This document shows positions 44,223 through 55,506 of a DNA stretch of 64,000 nucleotides, one piece after another; the stretch's first letter is position 1, and each line of letters begins with the position of its first letter. The DNA is taken from assembly GCA_015039465.1 (NCBI GenBank), contig MU130491.1:199929-263928 (forward strand). Direction: 5' to 3'. Under the pieces are notes generated by a model. The model was not told where the DNA came from. It searched no databases and worked only from the letters and a program-made list of their open reading frames with translations. Both the position numbers and the translations under genes were made by a program. The stretch is from Phlegmacium glaucopus (lineage: Eukaryota > Basidiomycota > Agaricomycetes > Agaricales > Cortinariaceae).

Positions 44223-45064
44223 TCATAGAAGACCAATAAGGGAATGAAGATGAACAAACTTCACTTTATTGAGTGCTTTGGTGAACATATCGGCCACGTT
44301 GTCTTGTGTATTTATGTATGATAAGACTATTTCATCATTGTTTACCCTCTCACGCAGAAAGTGGTACTTAATGTTGAAATGTTTGGATCGTGAGTGGAGA
44401 GAGGGGTCATTGGATATGACAATGGCGGCATTATTGTTGCAGAGGATGGTGGTCGGAGTGGGGGGTAGCATATCAAGTTCCAAGAGTAATGTGCAAAGCC
44501 AGACAGCTTCCTTGGAAGATTCAAATGCAGCAGTATATTTGGCCTTGCAGGAGGATGTAGCGACAGTTTTTTGTTTTTGTGAGCTCCAAGTCATGGCACC
44601 AGAACCCAGGGTGAAGATGAATCCTCCAATGCTTTGTCAAGTATCAAGGCAGTTAGTGAGGCAGCTGACAAGAGATCTATAGGGTATCTTTGCAAGATGC
44701 TCTTTGTTGATAGCAGAAATGTTTGTTGTAGCTGGGCATTGTAGTTTCAGGCCTGGTTCCATAGGTGTAGAGATGGGGAATGCATCGGATTGGCCAAATT
44801 GTGAGACCACCCTGTCGATGAGGGCGGTTTGAGAGAGGTGTATCGTCTGAGAAGAAGCATCATGGCAAATGCCAATACTGACACAGAATTTTGGTTCCCC
44901 AAGGTTGGATATTGTCCATATTTCTCTCATCTGCTCTTTTAAGTGAGTATTATCCAACTGTGGATGTGCAATGGAAAGGAAATTGTTGACATGAACTGCA
45001 GCAATGATGCATCCTTCAGGGTGTTTCCTATAATATATACATGACTCAGAGGACAGGCGCTTGA
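44223..45064 (-). pseudogene. Copia RT C-terminal half and RNase H
   Basis: Minus frames encode RT residues from SSESCIYYRKHPEGCIIAAV through IPYRSLVSCL, then RNase H from TWSSQKQKTVATSSCKAKYT through NTQDNVADMFTKALNKVKF. The RT active site, VHVDDF in related fungal Copia elements, reads VHVNNF here: both catalytic Asp are Asn (GAC GAT to AAC AAT). The frame also shifts between RT and RNase H near 44600-44640. The fragment is catalytically dead. It continues from 45643-45742 across a solo LTR insertion at the duplicated pentamer CTTGA. Confidence 0.85.
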
Positions 45065-45642
45065 TGTTAAGTTTAAACAAAGGGAAAATGTCGGAGTAAC
45101 TCTGGACCAGACAGAACAGAACCGGAACAAGTAATGGAAAGGACTTTGGCCTCAGCATATGTGCTGTGCTGCCCAGCTCCTACAATGTCCTGATTTCAGA
45201 ACTGGAAGAGAACAGAAAGATGGAAGACCTCAGTGACTTAGAGGAAGAACAAGAAGAGGAAACTATGTTGATATTTGAACTGAGGAAAACATACAATTTT
45301 CGAGTACTTAAATAATAAAAGGAATAGCATCCGAAATATAAAAGATAAATATAAAGTGCTGTGTTCTGCTCCCAGAAAGTCCCGCATTCTTGGGGTGAAT
45401 AATCCAAAGCTGGTGTGCTGACTGATAGTGGGAAAGTGATGACAAAGAAATAGTTGTTATGGCGAAGGTGTGGTAATGGGTTTGGAGTATCGTTGGAAGA
45501 GTCAGAATGATACAGAGAAGTCTTGGAGTTGGACGTAGGAGGAGTAGAACCAGAAACAAGGGAGAGTACTGGAACGGAGTACAGACTACTGGAAACAACT
45601 CCGACGGAGTTGGACCAGAGTAACATATAACAGAATGTAACA
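45065..45642 (-). mobile_element. Solo LTR, family A, inserted in Copia RT
   Basis: 578 bp, TGTTAAGTTT...GAATGTAACA on plus, flanked by CTTGA (45060-45064 and 45643-45647). The Copia frame reads SWGF before and RLSSES after the insertion. Confidence 0.9.
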
Positions 45643-45750
45643 CTTGAACCCCCAAGAGAGCATGGCAGAGTTCATCGTCTGATTCCAAATCCTTCTACTC
45701 TGTTTCATCCCATATAGTCCCTGTTTCAACCTCCATACCCATGTCTCTTT
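45643..45750 (-). pseudogene. Copia RT middle fragment
   Basis: Minus frame KETWVWRLKQGLYGMKQ then SRRIWNQTMNSAMLSWG, the conserved RT block of Copia elements, stranded between the solo LTR and the foldback element. It resumes the frame that ends EEPGKE at 47240. Confidence 0.85.
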
Positions 45751-47226
45751 TAGGGATGCCAAAGTTCAGTTCTGAACCAGTCCAGAGAACCAGAACCAAC
45801 TGAACTGAACCAATACTTGGTTCTGTTCTGGTTCTCAGCCATCTGGTTCTGGTTCTGGTTCTGGTTCTTGATTGGCCAGAAATCTGAGAACTGGTTCTGA
45901 ACCACTATATCCCAAGGCAAACATTTAAGTAATATATTTACTTATTTGCATTATTTTACAGGTTAAATGGCACAATGTACCTGTACCTGTAATGAAAATA
46001 TTTATTCAAGTCACCAACACAATATATTTCCAATCAGAAGTGCATCATTTTTTGGTCTGGCATAGTACATAATCAATAATATGTCTCATTTACTTTATAA
46101 CTTCAGGTTTTATTAATATTATTGTATTTTTCATGTGACTTTGCCAATGTCACAATCACAATATATTTCACACCCTATATTCAAACAAGTGTTGCTTGCT
46201 CAATTCTTAAAGTAATGGCTTGAAATTTTGTAGATAATCTTATATATGCATTATGTTGGTGCTCAGACCACCAAAAGCTCCATTTTCATTTTTTTATTTA
46301 TTTTCCAACTTTTTACATCCTGACCACATGTACTTACCATGGTCAAATGCTTTCTGTATGAGTTTAAATGTGATTCAAGGCCTGAAAAAATTCATGTATA
46401 CTCTATAGTATGTAAAAAAAGTGTATGAATATTTTCAGGACAATCAAAGCAATGGCTGGATGTCAATATGCAATTTAATTAAACAGAAACATTTAATTTT
46501 AATAAAAACTATTAAATAAAATTACAGATTGACATCCTTCCAGAGCTCTGATTGTCCTTAAAATATCTATGCATATTTTTTACATACCACAGAGTATACA
46601 TGAATTTTTTGAGGCCTTGAATCACATTTAAACTCATACAGAAAGCATTTGACCATGGTAGGGACATGTGGTCAAGATGTAAAAAGTTGGAAAATAAATG
46701 AAAAATAAAAATGGAGCATCTGGTGGTCTGAGCACCAACATAATGCATATATAAGATTATCTACAAAATTTCAAGTCATTACTTTAAGAATTGAGCAAGC
46801 AACACTTGTTTGAATATGGGGTGTGAAATATATTGTGATTGTGACATTGGCAAAGTCACATGAAAAATACAATAATATACTCCTATTGCAAGAATCCAAT
46901 TCAGGGTTGTCACTAGTTGGAAAAATGATTTTGTAGTATTTTTTTCTTTTCATGTTTACTTTTAGTGATGTCATAGTTATAACACCAATACTACAAACTT
47001 CTGGCCTCAAATTTCAAGATATGTTTGTTTCTGAGAAATGAGATGTAATTTTAGAAAATCAAATTTAAAATGAGAATTTCTTGTCTAATTGGTGATATCC
47101 TAACAAAAATCTATTTTTAACTGGTTCTGTTGGTTCAGTTCTGGTTCTGGTTTTCCTAAGTGGTTCTGGTTCTGGTTCTGAGAAAATGGGTCCCAAACTG
47201 TACTGAAATGAACTTCAGCATCCCTA
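45751..47226. mobile_element. Non-autonomous hAT-like foldback element
   Basis: 1476 bp with ends TAGGGATGC(C/T)(A/G)AAGTTCA on both sides (inverted), typical of hAT elements. GTCTCTTT precedes it (45743-45750) and recurs at 47232-47239, separated from the right end by five extra bases. Subterminal regions are runs of GGTTCTG / CAGAACC. The centre is a very long inverted repeat, arms about 46116-46486 and 46509-46878, with only about 22 nt between. No transposase ORF. Confidence 0.85.
46116..46878. repeat. Long inverted repeat (hairpin arms of about 370 bp)
   Basis: The left arm 46116-46486 matches the reverse complement of 46509-46878 at high identity (roughly 85-90 percent by eye), with a ~22-nt loop. 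A transcript through it would form a long double-stranded RNA. Confidence 0.85.
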
Positions 47227-47239
47227 GTCTCGTCTCTTT

Positions 47240-48343
47240 TCCTGGTTCCTCAAACCCCTCTGGTTGCTGCATGTACTGTACTTTGTCATCCAGTAATAGT
47301 CCATATAGGAAAGCAGTTTTGATGTCAATTTGTTGGATATCCCAATCCTTGCAGGCAGCTAAGTGTAAAAGTATGCACCATGATTCCATCCATGCAGTAG
47401 GTGAGGTAGTAGATGTGTAGTCATGTCCATATATCTGTTCAAATCCCTTGAATACAAGCTGGACCTTCCACCAAGTTGGTTTGCCCTGTTCATTGTGTTT
47501 CAAGTGAAAAACCAGTCATCCCTTCTGTATTTTGCATCCCTGTGGAACATCAGAAGGTGGTATCAGGTCATAGACACCCATTTTAAGAAGTAATTTCAGC
47601 TCATCCCTATATCTGGCCTCCCATTTTTGTGCATTTTTGGACAGCTTGGCTTGTTCCCAAGTATTCAGTGTCCTCCTAAAAATCAAGGATGGTGGGGTCA
47701 ACGTTGGATTGGTTTGCTATGGCTGACAGTAAAATGTTTGTGCATTCCACTGAAGTAAGGTGATCATTGATAGCAAGTTTCCCCATAATTCATTAATACC
47801 CACCTTTTCTACCTTGTCTGGATCATTCTGAATCTCCTCCTCACATATATCAAGCAACATCTTTTTCTTGCCCCTCCCCTCAGTTATCCTTTGTGCACTC
47901 TCCTTGGAGTCCTGAACTGCAGCATCTAGACATGCCGTCCTGAAAATATCAATGGGCTTGGCTGTTCTGGATGAATGACGAGGAAGTTGGAGTTGCTCCT
48001 GAATGGGGCTTTTTGGAGCATCAGGCACCTGCAATTGTTGGTCATGTTTTGGATTCAGATCTCAATCTGATGATATCACATCTTCCTCATTGGTATATGG
48101 AAGCAGGGTTGGTGATGCAGTTTGAAAAATGTTGTTGATTGTGGATGGTATTGACTTCCCCTGTGGGTCTTTAGAGTCATTGTGGACAATTGATGGGACT
48201 GAAGTTTCATGACTCTCAATGAACTTGACATGATATGATTTGTACATCTTCTGATCATCCTTGTTCCAGCATAAGTAAGATTTGGATTGCATTTCATAAC
48301 CAACAAGGACACATTTGATGGAACTTTCATATATCTTTGGGTT
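47240..48343 (-). pseudogene. Copia integrase C-terminus, linker and RT N-terminus
   Basis: From 48343 the minus frame reads PKIYESSIKCVLVGYE, SKSYLCWNKDDQKMYKSYHV and KFIES (end of integrase). A low-complexity linker with LPRHSSRTAKP follows, then RT: WEARYRDELKLLLKMGVYDL (47600), KVQLVFKGFEQIYGHDYTST (47440) and WDIQQIDIKTAFLYG (47320), ending QPEGFEEPGKE at the foldback insertion. Several frame changes and stops separate the pieces. The LxxVDVKTAFLxG block with its catalytic Asp (QIDIKTAFLYG) is retained. Confidence 0.85.
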
Positions 48344-48596
48344 TTTTTTTTTTTTTTTTTTTTTTTTGAACCTCGTTTATTGTCCATTGTGGCGAACCAT
48401 ATGGTAGACAGAAACACAACAATAAACTACTTGTCTATCTAATTGCCCGTGGAGAGTAAGATTCATCGCAACAGCTATGGGCGTCGCGTTGCGACACCCG
48501 TAGCGGGGATCCCGCATGAAATAATAGACATGTTGTCTGGTTGCTGTAGCATAGATTAGTGTGAAATACGGGAAGTGTGAGGCCTTATCGCTGCCA

Positions 48597-51500
48597 CTAG
48601 TGTATGGGCTGGTCGGGGATCGCTCCAAATACCGATCGCATATGTCCACTGTGACCGATGAAGCGGAATAGATGAGGGAATAGTGCGGGTTCTGACAGCA
48701 GCTTCGATAAGCTTCTGGCGTCCCTTCCTCCTGTTCGTATCATCTCTCGTCGTGCATTCTCGTGGGCTGGGCAGTGTAATATGTAGTGCAGGACTGTTTC
48801 GTTATGTTGGTGGCAGCATGGGCAGATTGGTGAGTCTGCCTTTTGGATCCGATGTAGATGTTTGTTCAGTGGGATGTGTCCTGACCGTAATTGAAATAGG
48901 AGACTAGCATGTTTGCGTCGCATTTTTGATGTTTGCTTGGCAAACTTGTCGGAGGGCAGCGCGGGGTCTATTCGTTTCATGCGCTCGTACCGTGGTGAGC
49001 TCTGCCATTCTTTTTCTGCCATTTGTTTTAGTTTTGCGTGATAGGCCTGTCGTACGGCTGCTTTGCTGCGTGGCAACATTTTCCGCAGCTGTGCAGGAAG
49101 ACTATGTTCTGGGCTGGATCCATGTTTGGCTGCCGCTTTGGCTTCTTTGTCGGCTTCCTCGTTGCCTTCGATGTCGACATGCCCAGGTGTCCATCGCACT
49201 AATAGGTCCATCCCCGGGTGTCTGTTAGTTACCATACGTAGTCTTTGGTGGAAGAGGTCCCAGAGGTAATGTCCTGGCCCTGGTTTGATCGAGTGTGTTG
49301 CGATGATGGCTGACGTGTTGTCCACTCCCATAGGAACCATTCCGTTTGCCCGTCTCTCTTCCCTGATCAACTCCAGACCCAAGATCATCCCTACTCCTTC
49401 ACCTTCGTAGACGGTATGGTGTTGTAATGACCCCAATCTCATTCTTCTGCGGCTCCTGATCCTCCCATCTCAGTACAGCACTGCCGCCGCTCCTACCTGC
49501 CCTTCATAGCCCGACCCGTCTGTGTACACCCTTATCCTTGACTGGTCTGCCTCCTCTTCCTCTTTAGCTTTGTCTTTACTAACTGCAATTCGTACCGCCA
49601 GGTTGGGCTCCCATTTTGGCCCTTGGCGGACTGCTGAGATCTTTTCCATCAGTGCTGGTTTCAGCTTAAAGGTGTGCATCATTTCATGTAGCGGGGTATG
49701 GTGCTTCTTAACAAATCGCTCTGCTGCTTGTCTCACTGGCTTATGTAGCGGGTGCGTGACAGGGAGTGTTGCGAGGCGTAGGGCTGCTTGAAATCGGGAT
49801 CTGTCGACCAGAAGGTGGAATGGTAGCAGGTTGGCGTGTATGTCCAAGGTATCGGTTGGTGAGGTACGCATCCCTCCAACTATCATTATAGCTGCTCTCC
49901 TTTGTACTGATGCTAGTTTATTGAGCGCTGTTCGTCTGCCTTTGATGGCCCTGAATGAGGTACTCCGTAAAGCTGGTCCCAGGAAGACGTCGGCCCCATA
50001 TAACATCCGCGGCCTCACCACTGATAGATACAGTCTTCGCATATGTTGTCCTGAAATACCCCCAGATGGTCTCGCAATCCTCCCGCATTGTCCCAGCCAA
50101 TCTTGCCCTTTCCCTACCGCTGCCGCTATTTGCTCCTTCCACCTCAGCTCTCTATCGATATGCAGACCTAGGAATTTGACAGTTGTGGTAGATTCAATTC
50201 TTTGGCCGTTAAGGATGAGAGCTGTCCGGGCCATTGGTATCCGTTTATGTGGTCGCAGTGGATCTGGCACCTTTCGTCGAGTTAGGTCCACCAGTTGGAA
50301 TTTTTCAATTCCAAATGAGCAATTGTGTGTAGCCGCCCACTCCAGAATCCCTCCTTCACGATTCATGATGTCCCTTAACTTGTCATGGGTTATGTGGAAG
50401 TTTGCCCCTGTCACTAGCGCTGCTGCATCATCCACGTACAACAGTCCCACCTCCTTCGCTGCCTTCTGGAAGATCCGTAATATCTGGAGGTTGTAGATGA
50501 TCCATGCGATTAAGGACTGCGCATCGCCTTGGTCGAGGCCGTCTGCGATACCGAAGCGTTCAGATCGGAAATCGTCAAAGATGAGTATAGTCTGTCTGCC
50601 ATCCAGCCGCCTCCCTAACCATTCAACATGCCCTCTTGGTATCCCGTGTAGGCGCATCTCGTGCTTTAGCACATCGACTGCTGTGCTCGGGAAGGCTGCC
50701 TTCACATCCAGGCATAACAGCGAGGCCACCTCTCCCTTCCGCCACGCATCCTTCACCGTCTTCACCATCAGGTGTACTGAATCCGTTGTGGCCCTGCCTG
50801 GCCTACCCCCAAAGTGGTTTGGTGGGAGAATTCCCGTCTTCTCGCACATGAGCACCAAGTCCTCTGTTTTACATCCGTTCAGTAGTCGTGCGTACCCATT
50901 GGTCAGGACTATTGGTCGCCACGCGGTTGGGATTGTGTAATTGGCTTTCCCTGGTTTCTTCAACACCGGAGTCTCTGTCACCTTCCAGTCGTCTGGGTAG
51001 ACTTCGAGTGTGTCGGTAGCTCTGAAGATTGGGCCGAGGTGTGGGACCAGGAGTTGTTGCGCATGGATAAACACCGAGTTTGGGATTGTGCCTGACCTTG
51101 TTGCCTTCCAGGGCTTCATCTTTTTTATAGCCCGGTGGATCTGCTCGTCTGTGACTGGCTCATAAGTCCACTTTGCAGGAGGGTATGGTTCGAGAGGTGC
51201 TGGGACTGGTGGAGCTGTTCGGGTGGGGAAGAAAGTTTGATAGAAGAGCTCCCCTTTTTCCTCGTTGGTGCGCGCCTCTCGTGTAACTGCCTTCGTGACA
51301 GGGTCTTTCACCTGTAATGTTGGTACGCGACTCCTCCCTCCATCTGATGCTGGGCCTGTCACTAGTCGATTTGCTGCCCACACCCCCTCATCATCCAATG
51401 ACTCTAGCCACTCTATCCAATGGTTCAATTTGGTGTCGCGGATTGTCTGTGAGTAATTGTTCCTTGCTTGCCGGAACGCCTCATGTATTGGATCGCCGTC

Positions 51501-52556
51501 TACCGCTCGCCTCTCATATGACTGCCTCGCCAATTTCTCTTTCACCTTCTTCAATGCGGCCAACTCCTTTGACCACCATCGCTTTGAGTACGGGCTAAGT
51601 TCAGACATTGGAACATGCTTTGTGATTGCTGCTTTGATTGCGTGGTCCAGTTGCGCGAGTGTGGTGTGGAATTGGTCCACTGTGGCAAGTTCGTCTGGTT
51701 CTGGCAGCGCTGCTAGGCTGGCTTCTAGTGTATTACGGAACTCCTCCCAATCTGTCAATTTGTAGCTGTACTTTGCTTCGAAGACTGTTCGATTTGGTGT
51801 GACTTCCAGTTGGCTAAGTATTGGCATGTGGTCTGTCTTCTGTGGTCGCTGCTGCGGGTCTGTGTTACATGTGATGAAGGCGTCCAGCAACGTTGCCGAA
51901 CAGAAGACATTATCGACCCGTGTGTGGTTCTTGGTTGCGCTGGCTTCCAATGTTGGTATGTCCTTCGGCAAGGCCATCTTCATGTTGAATCTCACTAACA
52001 TGTCGAGTAAAGGCCGGGCTGCCTCAAGCGCTGCTGTTGTGAAGAGGTGTGCGTTCCGCTCCTCATCCCACAGTGGGTGGTGTCGGTTGAAGTCCCCTAG
52101 CCAGATATATTGAATTCTCTCCCCCTCTATTCGCTCCTGCACTCCCCTTCTCATGTACTCCTTCACTACTTCCAGGCTTCCGTTGTGTTCGCAGTTATTA
52201 TATATGTTGATTATACGGATTGTCCCAAAGTCTCCATGTATGGAGATGCCAGTCACGTCCGCTGATGGAAATGGTATGTCAGTCCAGCTGTTTGATGTTA
52301 TGCTCCGGTTTACTAGAATTATGGAACGCGTGGCATTTGGGTTTGCGAGGTGTTGCTTGGGGTATATTACCGTCCAGTGTGGGTTGGATCTTGTACGGCC
52401 TAGAAAGTCTATGTGTGGTTCCTGTAGCATTGCGAGGTCGTATTCGCTGGCTCTTAGTGATTGAAGTAAGTCGAGTTGTCCTTCCAGGGACCGGTTTAAG
52501 TTTTGCTGCCAGATTCTAAGCTTTCTAGGTTCTTGTATTACCGGCGTATCAGGCAT
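48597..52556 (-). pseudogene. LINE ORF2: endonuclease, RT and RNase H with one in-frame stop
   Basis: One continuous frame of about 1319 codons except for a TGA at 49470-49472. The APE-type endonuclease (residues about 10-245) shows QNLNRS, LQEPHID, WLGDFNRHHPLW and TDHMPI. The RT (about 480-770) shows WRPIVLTNGY, FGGRPGRATTD, CLDVKAAFPS, GLDQGDAQSL and LLYVDDAAAL. RNase H begins YTDGSGYEGQVGAAAVLY, is cut by the TGA, then continues DGRIRS, HTVYEGEG, GVDNTSAI and GNEEADKEA. A Cys/His cluster (CPCCHQHNETVLHYILHC) follows. Related LINEs have Arg at the stop (CGA to TGA at a CpG). The first 1028 residues keep all endonuclease and RT motifs, so partial activity is conceivable. The start overlaps the ORF1 stop by 8 nt. 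Confidence 0.9.
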
Positions 52557-54507
52557 TGGTCATGGGGTTGCTCTGTTGACTGCCTATGGTCTCGTACCGC
52601 TCTATCTGAGCTTGTGTGTTAGCCTCAGAAATCGCGTCCATCTGTTGTGCCCAGTTGCCAAAGCCTCCCGTTGCCCATGCATCGAGTGTTGTTTGTGAGT
52701 GCCCAGCGTTCCCTGGCGGATCCTGCCTGTAGTTTCGGTTTCCTGGCGCCTTCTCCTTACTTCCCCTACCCATCTCCTTCTGTCTACTTCCTCCTCTGTC
52801 CTCTGTGACACTCTTTTGTGTCCCTGTCTGTCTTCCTTTCCATCCATTGTCTACTGTACCCCAATTTCCTCCCTCTCCTCTTATCCCACCTGCCAGCCGT
52901 CCCTGTCCTCCTCTCTGGTTGTTGTGTTTTGGCGTCAGACCCTGAGTCCATCCACCCTGCCACTTCCCATCCCTCTCCCATGATGCATCCTGCAAGTTCC
53001 GATGTATGTCTCCTCCCTCAAGGGTCTCCCAGGTACTTGGATCCGCTGTGCAGAAAAACCGGTACCTATTTTCCCGACAAAGTTGATTCATCCGGTCCAC
53101 TCGCTCCAGGAACACAGGGCATCGGCGATCTGATGCGCCATGGCCTGCGTGCTTCCCATTATCCGCTGCCTTACAGTTGGAGCACTCAAAAGCATTCTGG
53201 TCTGCTTCCTGGCAGTCGCTGGTTCGATGTTGTTTCCCACACCGCCCACAGACCTCATGTATTGAGGCACATTTTGCTGCCCTGTGCTCGCCAAAACATT
53301 GGCATTTGAGGCATCGGCTGGGTTCTTGGAGCTGCTTCCTTGCCCAGACCTTCTTCCCTTCCACGAATAACCCCTGTCCAATTGCCTGGTTAGCCCCCTC
53401 ACGTGTGGAGAACCCGAATATGGCGAGTGCCGTTCGTTGTCCTGGGACCCTTAGGTGTGCTGGTTTGATCCAACGCGCTTCGCAAATGGCTGCTGCTTGC
53501 AGTCCACTTGCCTGTTCCACCACCTCCAATGCTCCCACTTGATTCATGTCGAACGTTGTCGGCACCCAGTCCACCACTACCTCATACATCTGAGCTCTGT
53601 AGTCGGCTGTGGATCCCATCTTTGCTATGAACGCTTTCATCACGTCGCCATCCTTCACCCACTCCGCTGCCTCTTCTGAGTTCATCTCATACATCACTCC
53701 TCCTGCTCCGTTCAGTTTGTTTGCCCCCACAAAGCATGTCCCTTCCGGCTTGGCTTCCCCCTGTGGCCCCATCAGGTCTAAGGCCATGTTGGCTTTTTCC
53801 ACCAATTGTTTCTCCGTCAACTCTGCTAGCCCGTCTGCCTCCAACCCTGGTGTCTTAACGAGACGCACTCGCCGCTTCTGCCTTTCTCCTCTCGCTATGA
53901 CCACTGCATGCATTGGTGGCAAGACCTTCCTGACCTGGTCTGCGTATGTTCCTCCTCCCGTCAGTCCTGGGCTTTTCACCTGCCTCTCATCCCCCCTTTC
54001 TCTTGCTATTTCCTCCACTGCCCCCGCTGCACCGTCTGCTGCTTCCTTCAAATCTGCTGTGAGTCTTTGGCATTCTTCCCGGAATTCCTCCATTGTGTTG
54101 GTTGCTGAAATTGCTGCCGCTACTAGGTTTCCTGAGGCCTCCTCCATGTCAGACTTGGCGCATCCGAGCACAGTGTTTAGTGATTTCTCCACGAGATCTG
54201 ACATCATCCCAACTAGTTGCTTCTGGTGGGCCTCGTCTATCAAGAAGGCTAAGGCTCGGAAGGCTTCCATCGCAGGTTTGGGGATTTTCTGCATTTGGGA
54301 TAGTTGTAGCGCAACCGTGCTCAGCATCTCCATGGTTGTTTCTGCTCCCTCAATAATGTAGGCTCCGTTCATCAGGTATGCTCTTGCTGTTTCTGCATCT
54401 TTGACTTCCGTTCCTGATATTTTCGCTATCTCATCTCGTGCTTTCGGCAGTAAGGCGGAGGTTGCCCTTGTGCCGCGCATTGTTGGCATCGAAGTCGCTG
54501 GAGACAT
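52549..54507 (-). CDS. LINE ORF1, gag-like nucleic-acid-binding protein
   Basis: Intact 652-aa frame from ATG 54507 to TGA 52549. The N-terminal 200 residues are helical and charged. A central domain follows (about 215-390, RRVRLVKTPGLEADGLAEL...). Three Cys/His knuckles lie at about residues 405-475 (CLKCQCFGEHRAAKC, CGRCGKQHRTSDC, CSNCKAADNGKHAGHGA..C). The C-terminal tail is Gly/Arg/Gln-rich and disordered. ORF1 proteins of this kind bind LINE RNA to form the ribonucleoprotein. ORF1 and ORF2 share the 8 nt ATGCCTGA, suggesting termination-reinitiation for ORF2. Confidence 0.88.
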   Translation of the reverse strand: MSPATSMPTMRGTRATSALLPKARDEIAKISGTEVKDAETARAYLMNGAYIIEGAETTMEMLSTVALQLSQMQKIPKPAMEAFRALAFLIDEAHQKQLVGMMSDLVEKSLNTVLGCAKSDMEEASGNLVAAAISATNTMEEFREECQRLTADLKEAADGAAGAVEEIARERGDERQVKSPGLTGGGTYADQVRKVLPPMHAVVIARGERQKRRVRLVKTPGLEADGLAELTEKQLVEKANMALDLMGPQGEAKPEGTCFVGANKLNGAGGVMYEMNSEEAAEWVKDGDVMKAFIAKMGSTADYRAQMYEVVVDWVPTTFDMNQVGALEVVEQASGLQAAAICEARWIKPAHLRVPGQRTALAIFGFSTREGANQAIGQGLFVEGKKVWARKQLQEPSRCLKCQCFGEHRAAKCASIHEVCGRCGKQHRTSDCQEADQNAFECSNCKAADNGKHAGHGASDRRCPVFLERVDRMNQLCRENRYRFFCTADPSTWETLEGGDIHRNLQDASWERDGKWQGGWTQGLTPKHNNQRGGQGRLAGGIRGEGGNWGTVDNGWKGRQTGTQKSVTEDRGGSRQKEMGRGSKEKAPGNRNYRQDPPGNAGHSQTTLDAWATGGFGNWAQQMDAISEANTQAQIERYETIGSQQSNPMTNA

Positions 54508-54711
54508 CTTACTATGAAACTTTTATGTTTGATAGCTTAGGTATAGTCTGTATAGTAGTTTTATATGAAGCAAAGGTATCTTAGATGGCTTTGAAGCCCC
54601 GTGAACGTCGATGTTGACGTTTTCTAGACCTGGGTTTTCTGGGGTCCTTTTCGGGGTGCCACGTGGTTGTTGCCTAAGAGAGATCCTGGCGGCTGGTTCT
54701 ATCTTTGGGTT

Positions 54712-54938
54712 ATGTTTGTTGAGAATTAAGACATATGCATTACAGCTGATTTCCCGGATGTAGGAGTAGTCAGTGCTCATCCATACCATAGTTCAAATGG
54801 GGTTTTAGAAGCCTTTTTGCTGAGTGTCCAGACATGGAGATGATTTGCTGTCAAGTATAGGTCTTCCCATAGAAAAGGAGGCAATTTAGCATAAGATCAC
54901 ATTGAGCATGTTTTTCCCATGAGCATGTGGTGTAGCTG
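54712..54938 (-). pseudogene. Copia integrase, C-terminal part of the core
   Basis: Minus frame reads LHHMLMGKTCSM, a stop, SYAKLPPFLWEDLYLTANHL, TLSKKASKTPFELWYG, then YSYIREISCNAYVLILNKHN to PKI where the LINE begins. These are the conserved blocks after the integrase catalytic Glu. At least two stops or frame changes are present. Confidence 0.85.
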
Positions 54939-55506
54939 TGTTACATGTTACATTGTGTTATGTGACTCCGGTCCAGCTCCGTCGGAGTTGTCTCCGGTAC
55001 TCCGTACTCTATTCCAGTACCCTCCCTTGTTTCCGGTTCTACTCCTCCTATGTCCAACTTTGTATCATTCTGGCTCTTCCAACAATACTCCAAACCCAGT
55101 ACCACATCTTCACCATAACAACTATTCCTTTGTCATCACTTTCCCACTATCAGTCAGCACACCAGCTATGGATTATTCACCCCAAGAATGCAGGACCTTC
55201 TGGGAGCAGAATGCAGCACTTTATATTTATCTTTTATATTTCGGTTGCAATTCCTTTTATTATTTAAGTACTCAAAACTTGTATGTTTTCCTCAGTTCAA
55301 ATATCAACCTAGTTTCCTCCTCCTATTCTTCCTCTAAGTTCCTGCAACTTCTGGTTCCACTCTGTTCCGTTCTTACTCTGAAATGAGGACACAAAGGTTT
55401 AGGGTAGCACAGCACATATGCTGAGGCTATAGTCCTTTTCCGTTCCATGGTTCCATTCTGATCAAACTCTGTCTGATACTCCGGAACAGAGTTCACAAAC
55501 TTAACA
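54939..55506 (+). mobile_element. Solo LTR, family A, inserted in Copia integrase
   Basis: 568 bp, TGTTACATG...AACTTAACA on the plus strand. Flanks AGCTG (54934-54938) and AGTTG (55507-55511) match at four of five positions. Orientation is opposite to the copies at 42463 and 45065. Confidence 0.85.

Larger units (their letters stand above)
48344..54699 (-). mobile_element. LINE (Tad-like, with RNase H), near full length
   Basis: About 6.36 kb inserted in the Copia integrase, read on the minus strand. A 12-bp duplication TATCTTTGGGTT flanks it (48332-48343 and 54700-54711), and the poly(A) tail appears as about 25 T at 48342-48366. The order is a 5' untranslated region of about 190 bp, ORF1 (gag-like), ORF2 (endonuclease, RT, RNase H), a 3' UTR of about 230 bp and the tail. 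It is richer in CpG and G+C than the surrounding DNA and carries only one clear lesion, so it is among the youngest insertions in the nest. Confidence 0.92.

Noticed and set aside
46512..47010. Minus frames within the foldback element
   Set aside because: They fall in the arms of the long inverted repeat and show no domain.
48430..48600. Structured GC-rich sequence suspected as a tRNA or other small RNA
   Set aside because: It is the LINE 3' untranslated region just before the poly(A) tail; no cloverleaf could be drawn.
49831..50496. Open frame of 221 codons on the plus strand
   Set aside because: Antisense shadow of the RT domain of LINE ORF2.
53609..54361. Open frame of 250 codons on the plus strand
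   Set aside because: It is the antisense of LINE ORF1, which has Cys/His knuckles and a proper start on the minus strand.
54919..55386. Plus frames of 109-155 codons with hydrophobic content, repeated at 45180-45690 and 55844-56311
   Set aside because: They lie in solo LTRs of family A and recur because the LTR recurs; LTRs of this kind are non-coding.
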